Below, piece by piece: positions 45,901-57,900 of a stretch of 64,000 bases of DNA. The notes under the pieces are model-generated. The model was not told where the DNA came from. It did not search any database and saw nothing but the letters and a program-made list of their open reading frames with translations. The stretch is taken from NCBI RefSeq assembly GCF_016086655.4, contig NC_052142.2, positions 2,732,422-2,796,421 on the forward strand, read 5' to 3'. Position numbers and translations under genes: made by a program. Origin of the DNA: Lepeophtheirus salmonis. Its lineage: Eukaryota > Arthropoda > Copepoda > Siphonostomatoida > Caligidae. Numbering within the stretch: the stretch's first letter is position 1; each line of letters opens with the position of its first letter.

Positions 45901-48900
45901 TAAATTAACTTTGAAAATTTTTGGTATAGGCATCTAACTCTTATTTCATTCAAGGAATCTATCAAATGTATTTGTCATTTGTTTATTAATATTTTTAAAT
46001 GGCAAGGTTAAAAATTTTATTATTATCTATACAAAATTTATAATCAAATGTAATTAATTGTCATCTTTTTATTGTACGGATAAATGATATATCTAAAATA
46101 ATTATTTGTTTGAAAAAACCATAAGTTTTTTTTTTGATTTTCTTTATAAACATTTATATATATTTTTCAAATGTGTCAAAAGTTTTAGGGAGACTTGATC
46201 AATTTATATAATTTAAAAAATATATTTTTTAAAATAAGATATATTTCTGAGTTTTTTAACACTCATAAAAATGTAATTTAGAAATAAATGTATTTATTGA
46301 TGAACAGGAATTATACTACATTCATATAATCAAAGTGACATTTTTTTGATAATAAAAACATTAAATATGTCTTGAAATTATACTTTCAAAAGATACGGCT
46401 AAAGGATAATTTTAAAAATACAAGTAAATTATTAACCGTCTAATTTCTTTAAAATTTAGTTTGAATTACACCATGCAATAAGATTTTTGCACGCCGATTA
46501 AAAACCACATTTATTATTTTTATTTAAGCCATAGAACATAAAATTATTGTAAAAAATTTCAACGGCAATAGGTTTTGAATTTAAGCTTTTTCTATAAATT
46601 CACATTTTTAGAGTATAATTTCGATAAAGAACCATATTTTGAACTAAAATAACTATATAAATGAACATTTAAGTCATATCAATTGATAAAAATATTCCAA
46701 CATTCAAAAAACAAATTATTGATTAATTTATATTAAATAAAGTCCCTACAAAATGTTTCTAGTAATACAAAAATCAAGTAAAATAAGGAAAGATCATACT
46801 TTAAAAATAATTATGTTTTAAATTTTTTTAAATGCTTTATATTACAAAAAACAAAAATACATCTTATATTACAAATTTAAAAAAAATGATTTTTTCAGTT
46901 TAACTTTAAATTTTCTTATGAATATTAACTAAATAACCCATAAAAAAGGTTGCGTGAAAAATTATCTAAATTAAACATAAAGAAATTGATTCGATAAAAA
47001 AAATTGTAACAAAATAAATTGGGTATGAAGCATATTTTAAGTTATAACTCTAAATCGTAACTATACTCTAAAGTTGTGATTTTTAAAAATTAGGCTTTAG
47101 AGGCCAAACTTATTTCGGTAGAAGGTTATAATGGTCTTTTTTATGTTCTACAGTTTAAATGAAAATATTAAATGTATGTTTTAGACGGCGGGGGTTCTAA
47201 AACATAAATTTTGTTCCATAGTGTTGTTTATAAGAGATAATATTTTTTTTGAAAACATTCAAAATATGAACATTGAAGATATATTTATCGTTAGAACTAA
47301 TCTTATTAATAGTTCTACTAAGATTAGGTCTATATTTAAAAATAACAATTTTTAAAACTAAGGGGTAAAAAATAAAACTCCGCCCAAAACTTTTTCTTTG
47401 AACATCGTGTAACTTAACTTTTTAGACCAATAAATTTGTTTTAACATAAAAGAGTGAAAAAGCACACTCGTTGAATATATTTTTTTGAGCGGCGGTGATT
47501 TTTGATTTGTCACGCCTGGCTTATTCTTAAGCGCCGAAGAAAGCACTCTTTCTTCAAAATAAAAGAAAAAAAGGAAAAAGTCTTGTATACTTCTGAAGAA
47601 ACAAAATAAATATTTACAGAATGGCATAAAGAATTATTCAACCAAGAATTATTTAGTCTATGATTCAGTGGTGATATATTAAAGTTGAGTTGTGAAGGTG
47701 TTTTTACTAATGGAGCCGACCACTGCACAATTTGGTCATTTGTTCTCATGGAGACATCCGTCAATGGATATGGCTTATCGCTACAATCATAATATGATGG
47801 AATACTACACATGTAAGAGTAAGTCATACAATCACTAATTAACTTCGTCATCATATCGACAATTACTATTTTGTGCATTTTATTGAATATTATACCATAT
47901 ATGTTAGATAATGAAATTATGTTACAAATTTTGATTGATTGTAAGAAGGAATTACATTTTGGTTATAAGTTTGAGATTTACCTAGTTTGTGCTTCATACA
48001 TTTAATATATGTGTGTTAAAGCCAAACTCAGATATGTTATAACAATTTTATCAATAATAATGAATAAATGATCGATAAATTAATATTTAAAAAATAAATA
48101 AACTACTATTTTCCAATATTATGTTAGGTGGTATGTTGAGCATAGAAACATAATGTTTCTACAATGAAAAAAAACCAAAAACAAGAGAGTCGGTATTACT
48201 TTATATATATATATAATGATTAAACCTTATTTCTTTATTTTGAATGTATTTTGAACATCTAATTAAGCTTATAAATATATCTTATTACTTTTTTAGGGTT
48301 ATAATAAATATGGAACTGCGGTTGTATTTTATTATGTTATTTCCATAATTTTTTTTAGCATTTTTCAGTTGACTAAGAAGTATAAACATTTCTTAATCCC
48401 TAGTCCATGTAATACAACTTATTTATTTTGTATTTATTTCCATAAAATTTTAAATAAGTGACAGATATTAAAACTAATATTTGAACATGGCACCAATTTG
48501 TTAATATATTGTATTTATTATATCAAAAACGATAGATTTTAAAGCTTTATTTTTATTGATATAATTAGGTTTTTTAGTATTAATTCTCCAAAGATGGGTC
48601 TCATAGAAAATATAATTCAATCTATTTTTTCTGCTCCTTAGAAAGATAGTGAGATGATAAGAAAAATAAGCAAATAAAGCAATGATCTATTATAAAAAAA
48701 TTATTTCCAATTAAGGAATGAGTTTTTAAAGTTTAAATATTTTTTCTGTAATTAAAAAAAATGGTGGGAAACTTTAATTTTTCCTCAAAAGTTTTATATA
48801 TTCTGTATATTTGTAGTTTTGTCTCAGTAGAATGATGGTCGCCCTGTTTCATACAATGAACCACACACAGCCTGGGATACGCTATACAATTTTTGTAGAA

Positions 48901-51900
48901 ATAAGGAATTTTTTAAAATCTATATTTACATGGATGTAAATATATAAGAATTGAGTGTATGCTTTTTGCAAGTTACAATTTAGGGTAGAACACCCAATTT
49001 AAGATAGAAAGTATGTCTTATAATTAAGCTTCAATGTAAAACTCTTAATCAATATACCGTGTTTAGTGCATAGGTCGTAGGTTGGCCTTAAAGTATGTTT
49101 CTTATTTTAAGTATTATTAAAAACTTATTTTATATACTCTAAAATTCCTGACTATAATGTTGAAAGCCAATACTTGGCTTAAAATTTTGATTTGACTAGC
49201 TATATTATGTTTATCTAATAGCAACTGTAACTGTAGCAAGATTTTATAGCTTTAAATTTTTCAAATTTTAAAAACGGTTATTCGTAATTCAAATGTATAA
49301 GTTTGATCATCATTAAAAAAAAATTTAAAAGTAGAATATTTAAACAAAAATATGGGTATATTAACGGAAGATAATACCTGACATTTCTCATTTAAATTCT
49401 CTTGATAGGAGAGGGTTATAATATTTTATATTTCAGAATATATAATATTCAATAAATAATTTTAAACTAAAATTAAATATGCTATAATTGATACATTTAA
49501 GGTCATGGAGGAGTAAATCAATTAGGTGGTGTATTTGTGAATGGAAGACCCCTTCCGGACGTTGTAAGGCAAAGAATAGTAGAATTAGCACATAATGGAG
49601 TACGGCCATGTGATATTTCTAGGCAACTTCGCGTTTCTCATGGTTGTGTATCAAAAATATTATCAAGGTAATTTTTATAATATTAAAAAACATTGACCAT
49701 GATATTTAATTTTAATTACTACTTAAAAACAAATAGTTTCACCTCAAATCTTACATGATAAAAGTATTTATATAAACAATAAACTTGTATTGTTAATATC
49801 AAATCTCTACGTTGAAACTATTTTAATATATATCCATTTTTATCATTGCATTAGTTAGGATAAAAACTAAAGTAAATATATAGTCGTTAAATATATATTT
49901 CCAAAGCTAAAACTTTTTGTTTGATGCTTTATGTCAACTTACTTTTACCTTGTTAATTTAATATCTCTTGAGATGCTATTAGTTAGCTCTTTGCAGATTC
50001 GGTGTACCGTTTTTGAAAGTGGGCAATAACTATAATGAAAAAAGAACATTTGTGTAGCTGATGTATAACTGTTAATTCTCAAAAAGAAGTAGGGCTATGC
50101 CCCTTTCCCCTTGTTGGCGGTTATATTAGAAAATAATAATGGAGCGATTAATACATTCTTTTCTTTTATGTTTTTTTTTTGGGAGGGGGCAGAATTTGTC
50201 CAGAAGATGTTAGAACTAGAATTATTGAGTTTTGGCTCGAAAAGGAAATTTTAGGATTGGGTTAATAAATTTAAGTAAAACAATAGTCTTCTGCATTGGC
50301 AACTACCAAATTAATCGAATATCTTTAAAAAAATCATCAGATATACAGTTTGGAAATAAACAATATTTTTAATAATAGTTTTGAAATAAATTTTTGTAGT
50401 CCACCCTTTGAACACTAGAACTTTGTAAACTTCTACAGAAATAAAATATTAAATTCGGATAAAAATGGAGTTATCTTTTACTAAAATCATAAATCTCTAG
50501 GCTCCCATGACCGTCAAGATTTATCATATGACGATGGATAGTTTATTTATTTAGTATATAAATTGCCCCTCCTAGAACAAATTTCAAACTCTTGTACCCT
50601 TTAGTATGACTTTCAAACTCTATCTACCCTTATGAGTAAAATTTATGTAGTGTGTAACTTAATTTTAAGAATAATCAATTTTGCGAATTTTTATCAAAAA
50701 TAACCATGATCAGATACGGTATTCAGCATAATATCCTGTATTACGAATAATGCATTGAAATAAAGATATTTATTATAAATAAATATACATTAGCTTCTAA
50801 AGTTTATGTATATATAAAAAAATAATCATTCAGCCATAACATGCTATGAGTATGGCTCCTTAAATATAAGATATAATATCTTAGAAATTCTTCAATAAAT
50901 ATAATAAAGTAAAAATATATTTCAAAGTATGCTCGGTTTTAGAAATAAACATGATTCTTTTTGGCTAAAAGTCAATTTGAAAATATTAAGGAATGAATGA
51001 ATTAATATATACATATATAAATATCTTCAATATAGCGCAGATATACTAAGTTGTTTTGTAATATACAAATTGTTAATACATAATATCCAATGCAAGATGG
51101 TGACACTATCATCGAGTATGTAAACAGTTTATTGTATTTATTTTTGGAGGAATTTGAAAAAAAGGTTATCATTTATTCATAAAAACAGATCCATTGTTTT
51201 ATATGCCTACATATTATTGTAGGAACAAAATCTAGGGTACAGGAGTTTTAAATTCAAAAGTATATCTCAAATATATTTTCATTGCATTTTTAGATTTTAT
51301 GAGACTGGAAATTTCAAGGCGGGTGTAATCGGCGGAAGTAAACCAAAGGTTGCAACACCACATGTTGTTGATGCTATTTCGAAATATAAAAAAGATAATC
51401 CAACAATGTTTGCATGGGAAATTCGAGACAGACTTCTCTCTGAAGGTGTATGTAACCAAGATAATGTTCCTAGTGTCAGTTCTATAAATAGGTATGATTT
51501 TTAAATAAACATGTGTATTAGTTTTCAATAATTGTTTCAATATGATTTGAAACTGATGTGATTTGATCACCCCTTTTAATAACTTAAATATCCCCCAAGG
51601 GATAAAAAAACTGAAAAAATCTTTTTAACATATGTTGAATATAATCATTTATGAAAAGATGAGTAAGACGCGTTCAATCTATAATAATTGCTTAATTATA
51701 CATTTATTGTATTTAGAATTGTACGAAATAAAGCAGCTGAGCGTGCTAAGGTGAATTATGGACATGGATCATCAAGTCAACATAATCTTCACCAACAGTC
51801 TATGAATACTTTATCAACTGATTCTTCAATTCTACAGAGACCTTCTTATTCCATTAATGGTATATTGGGATTACATCAAGCGGATGCAAACGCTAATAAC

Positions 51901-54900
51901 ATTAACAAAAGAAAAAGAGAAGATGAGCGTAAGATTTGTATAAGACAACACATTTGTTAAAATACAATTTAAATTGTTTATTTTAAAACGTCAATTTTTA
52001 AATTTATAGAAGACAGCTTGATTCATTCAGCACATTTGAGTATTCATCATCAAGAAGAAAGTAACAATAAGAGACAAAGAACTGATGAGTATAATACCAA
52101 TGAAATTTATAGTACAATGTGGAGTAACAACATAGTAAATAGTTCTGACTCTTCTGTTAAATGGCCTGTGAAGGAAGAGCCAAAAAGTAATTTATCATCA
52201 AATATTCCGTCGCAGGAAATTCTTTCCTTGCCTGAAACCTCTGATTCTAATGAAAATGATCAGAGCTCAACACCTTTTTCTTCACATCCTCCCCCTCAAT
52301 ATGAAGAGTATGGAGAGAGTGGTACGCCAGAATTCCCAAATAATTCATCTGTAACAGCTGCATCAGATCTCATTTATGATTCAATAAATATTGCCCATGT
52401 TCAAAACTATACACCCAGTCTTTCATCTTCTCTAGGTAATATGATTATTTATTAGATAAATAAAATTGGTAAATTTCGAAGCAAAGTTTTTTTTTTCTTT
52501 CAAAAATACCCAGACAGAAGGAAAACATCAATTACACATTGCAACAAAAAAAATCTTTTAAATTCCATATTCAATTCTAGCAATCCTTGATGCACTCATT
52601 ACAAATCAATAATAATATTTTTTTTAAATCAAATCTGGTTTCCAAGAATTTTTTATTATAACTTTGTGATTATTTTTACTCTTTTTATAGGTTTTAGCAG
52701 AGGTATATAAAATGCTTCCTAGAAAGTGTGATCAGCTTTTTCTAGTTGGCTATCTTAATATGGTTCTTATATTTTAGAAACCGTTATCATTATTATTTAA
52801 TTTTTTAAGACACAACATCTATGTTATAGAGTAATAACTGATGTGTGTGCTCATTAAAAACGGAAAGTAACAAAAGTTTCCTCCGGAGTTGGTAATGTAA
52901 GTCCTTCTTGAAGTCGGAGTAAAATTGAGGATTGACATCGGAATAATTCCAACATATCTGTACTTGCTATAAACTGAGTAGAATTTGTGTTTATTTCCTT
53001 CTCCTCATAATTGCTTGCAGCTAATCTAATGAAACGTCTTGATAGCTAAGCTAATATATTTTAAGTATTACTGGTGCTGAGTCAACTTGAGTAATCCACA
53101 TGATATTAATTTACTTTTTTTCTAAATTTTATGTTAATTTCAAAGATGTGCTAATTTACATAAGATTATTTGGTTTTAAGAGGTCTAATTCAGCTGCAAT
53201 ATTGATTTCTTTACTATTTTATTGAGAAAAAAATATATATATAAGGTTGATAAAATAATAGATGATAGTTCCAATGTTAAACTATTTTTATTTGGAATCA
53301 ATTATTTCCTTTTATACAATACTAGCGATAGAAACCGGCATTGTCCAGAGTTATTAGATGTCGAAGAACATACAAGCCTTGCTTAAATACTATAAAAGAT
53401 AATTACCCAACGAATCCATAGTGTTACTCTCCGTCACTCATATGTAGTTACTCGATACTTAGATTTTCTCTCCTCAAGAATAAAAGAGTAATAATAATAA
53501 CAGATTTCATTTGTTTAAATATGATTTGATCAGCCATGGAGTAAATTAGCTCGTTGCTAAACCTCATCTAAACTGTAGTCACATTTTTTCCCCTAATTAT
53601 ATATGGAGTAATTCCCATTTTAAAAAAATGAGTTCAACTAAATTCCTGGGAGATTTTTTTTACATAGCAGTATTTCATATTTTATACTACTCTTATCATA
53701 TACTGTAAATGCATATGAATCATGATATGACGATAGGTACTTTGCCTGAAACTATTTTACCATTTGTCTTAAACCTTTTCCCTTTAGAAATTTTGCCTTA
53801 AGGGTATTTCGCCTTAATATAAAAGTAAATAAGGATAAAACTTCGTTATTGTATATTTTGGTTTCAAATTAATGTTCCCTAATTTTTTAATAAAAATATG
53901 CCATTATTGTAACGATAAAAAGCATTCAATTGTTATTTTCTGTTGGAAAAGTGATGGAATTATCCCGCAAAATTTCAATCCATACGTACTATTTAAATCT
54001 CATTGTGTAATTAATTCAAATTACAGACCAAAAAGGTAATAAAGTTACTTGCACACATAATTGTATTATTATTTCTTATATCAAAAAATATACACTCAAA
54101 AATGACATATTTTCAGCATACATACATACTTAGGTGATAGAGTCAAACTTTATTTAGATGATAAACTGTTATAGAATATTAATAATTTCAACAATTAAAC
54201 TCAATTATTTATTTATTTCAAAAAATTATAATCAAATTAATATTGCACCCGAACAAGACATTTTAGTTTCAAATTGTCGGACACTTAACAGTTAAAGTGC
54301 AACACTTCTTTAGTACTTCAACCAAGAATATCAAAAGAGATTGTTTTGTAATCATCACATATTTTTAAATAATCCTGTAAGATTTTGAATGATTGATCCT
54401 ATAGTTTTTTGAGAAACAAAAGTTCAAAGTTCGAGGTTCTAATTATTTGCAGTTAAAATTCAACACTTCAATATTTTATGGTGAGTGATAATATGAAGAT
54501 ATTTCGTCTCCATTTGGCTTATATTTGAACAAAATTCATGTTCAAGTTTAATGAAGTTTTGACATTAATATTTTTTATTTATTTGCAGCATTTTTGTCAA
54601 ATTATTTGCGAAATAATCGCTGTCTCATAATATGAACCAAATAATTGACAAATTCACATTATCAGAGAGTATTTTAAATTGAAAAAAATAAAAAATAGCC
54701 AAATAAATAGCTAGATACAGAAGAAAAAATCATACAGACAGCTGTTGATCAGAAAGAAGAAAAAGGAAGAGACGTAGTACATTCAACTCCCTCATGCTTC
54801 AAATCCATCATATTAATTATTAATAAAAGGGATCACGTTTATATCTGTGAATCCAACTCCGTTTCGGGAAGGAATATAACGGATCCATTCCGGAAAGATA

Positions 54901-57900
54901 ATGTCATTTATTCCATGGATACCTCCAATACATATTTGATTGACGGTTAAATAGAAATTAGAACTATCCAAGAATCATATGGAGTCTCTCAGAGTTCGAG
55001 TCGCTTCTCTCCAACTCATCACCTTTGGAAATTATCAAAATTTCGTTTTCAAGCATAAATAAGTGTTATAGATCCCCTAACAGGTACTCATCCCAACATT
55101 AAGTTTAACTGGATTAACGCGACTATTCCACTTGAAGCGTTTTCAATGTAGGGAGTTGAATCTTGAAGTCATTTGGATGAATACCTTTTATTGAGGGAAA
55201 AAGGGATAGACGAAAAGAATCTTTAGCAATAATATGCTCCACCTTTACCAATGGTTTATTACCCAATCAAGGCGAAATATTCGAACTAATTAAACAATTA
55301 ATAACCCAAATTAATTCCTTTATGAATTGTATATTCTAATATTAAATTAATTGATTAATAAAACAATAAATTAGACAATATGAAAATAATCTTTAATCAT
55401 TCAAACCATATTTCTCTATGATTCAATCAATGAGAAACTGAATTTAGCAATAACAGAGTGGCAAATTGTAAATTATGAGTTCCTTAATCCTGTAGGAGCT
55501 CAGCTTTATTTTATATTCTTAAATACATTAGTTATCGAAGTGTTTTCTGTTGGGAAAAATGATGTAATTATCCCCCAAAATTTCAATCCATACATACTAT
55601 TTAAATCTCATTGTGTAATTAATTCAAATTACAAACAAAAAAGTTACTAAAGTTACGTGCACACATGATTGTATTATCATTTCTTAGATCAAAAATATAC
55701 ACTCAAAAATGACATACTTTCAGCATACATCCATGCTTAGATGATAGAGTTAAATTTTATTTAGATGATAAACTTATTGATAAATCGAGCATGATCTTCC
55801 AAGTGAGTGAATGAAGCCTTTCTCAACAAAGAGGCTACCTTGGTTTATGTGGAACGGTAATGCATAATGTCTATGTAGATAATGATTTTGTAATTAATAA
55901 TTAATATTTATAAACGAAACTAAAGAATAAAAAAGGCTATAACATCAACATCATCAATCGGAATACCAATGATAACTCTTGATTGTTGAAGTAAATGAAG
56001 GATTTAGAGTTAATAGACAATTCCTCTTCATAATTGATCCAACATATTATCAGGATAATCACTAATATACATTTTGACATGGAAGACTCTCAATCGTAGG
56101 ATCGTTATGGAAATTAGGATTTAACTTTCTGGAGTTGACGATAGGAGCAGGCAAGACACGAGAATTATAGCTCATCTTTGCAAAGTTGATTATTTCCTGA
56201 GGTTCCATGAGTTGAAGTGAAGCTACTTGGACTCCGAAAGACTCCATAGGTACTGTGCTAGAGTTAGAATCTGAGTAGAAATTTAACAGTGAATTGGATA
56301 TTGGAGGTATCCATGGAATACATATTATCATATCGCAGAAATGGGTCCATTATATTCTTTCCCAAGACGGAGTCAGAACACAGACATAATCCTTTATGAA
56401 ATATATTAATTATTAATACGACAAAAGGATGATTCTTCTTTTTCTAATTTATGTACCGTGTGTCTATTCCTCCCCCTGTTCGTTCTCATAAAATAATATG
56501 AGATCGTTCATCTCAAAGATTGCCAAATAATCAAGGATTCCCCTGCGTACAAGAGTAGGTAGTTTGTTTTTTTGAATTTTATCCACTCAAGAGATAAATA
56601 TTCAAACAGCATTTGTACTCCTATATTTTTGCTATTTGATGGTGTCTGAAAATAAGAAACATGATTCGAATAACGTCCGAAATGAATTTTTTTGAATTGA
56701 AACTTGTCCGAATTTATGAATTTTGGGCATTTTTTGATATTGTTTTTAAATCTTTAATAACCTCTTTATTCGATATTTTAATGAAAATATTTTGATACAA
56801 AACTTCTTACTAACATAGTTATCAATGTATTTATTTAAAAAATATAAGATACGATGTCTATATAAAGTATCTGAACATAAACACCGCTTCCATGTGTCTG
56901 ACGATGTGTAACATACCCTATTTGAAATGAAAATAACATTTAAAAAAAAAAAATTACACAACTATTTCTCTGGATTACTAGATTTTTTTCTTACTTAAAA
57001 GTTGACTCAAACTTACAAAACATCAAGGTAAAAATGCTAAAAAATTCAAATCGAACATTATCAAAAACCAAATTTCGAGCAAAAACTAATTACAAATTTG
57101 TAATTAATGCATTAATTACTACTAGAATGAAGAAATAGCTTTGTTTAGTTATTAATAGTTTGTTTACATATCCGAAAGTATTGCGCTACCTTGCGTTTAT
57201 TATTGTATATTCCTAGTCAATATATTTATTTCTTCTTATGACAACTTCATTTTCAAATAGGAGGAAATGCTCAATAGTTTTGCTAATGTTTGCTTATATT
57301 AATGAGTAAAAAATGAAATATTCAAAATATGATTCTGGTAATGGAATAATATCTCGTATATTGTATATGTAGTGTTGTAAATCGTAAGCCTTTTTGTTAT
57401 GTAATAAAAAATGGTAATCTTGACAATTTGAAGAAGGTTTTGGATGGAAGCTGCAGAAATAAACACACATCCTACTCCGAATCAAGAAAAGACACATTCA
57501 GGAATTACTATGTTGTCGTTTTTCAATTCTACACTGAAGGGGCTTACTCTCACAACGTGTCTACCGAATCCTCATTTTTACTCTCAGTCATTCATGAGCA
57601 CACACACTCGTGGTTATACTTTAAACTTAGATTTTCTTTTCTCAAAAAAACAAAACAACAATAATAAGAGCTTTATAAATAAAAAAACACTGTTCAGTTT
57701 GCCCATAACAACAAAACTTGCATGCTATAGAATACTTAGGATTTACAACACTAGGTAGACTGTAACGTCTGTTATACGATAAAACACACTATTCTTTATT
57801 AACCCAGCACGCCCCCCCCCTCCTGTATTGAATTCTAAATTTTAAACTAGCATATAAGGTTATTTTCAAACTCTATCACCATTACATAGTAACTTTTGTG

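Larger units (their letters stand above)
54405..56985 (-). repeat. Right copy of large composite foldback repeat, in Pax intron 5
   Basis: Inverted partner of 34340-36735. It is longer because it contains the 55548-55775 insertion. It keeps the internal foldback: the PWIPPI frame occurs at 56062-56331 on the minus strand and again near 54915-55040 on the plus strand. Divergence from the left copy is substantial but continuous. Confidence 0.65.

Noticed and set aside
47358..47878. Minus-strand frames of 89 and 122 codons
   Set aside because: They overlap the candidate Pax alternative exon on the plus strand; no domain, and Ser/Phe-rich. The plus-strand reading explains the composition better.
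51232..51570. 112-codon minus-strand frame
   Set aside because: Antisense shadow of Pax exon 3, whose plus-strand translation is an unmistakable paired domain.
57444..57758. 104-codon frame as a free-standing gene
   Set aside because: It belongs to a dispersed repeat with two more copies in this window, and the last third is low complexity; kept as a repeat feature only.
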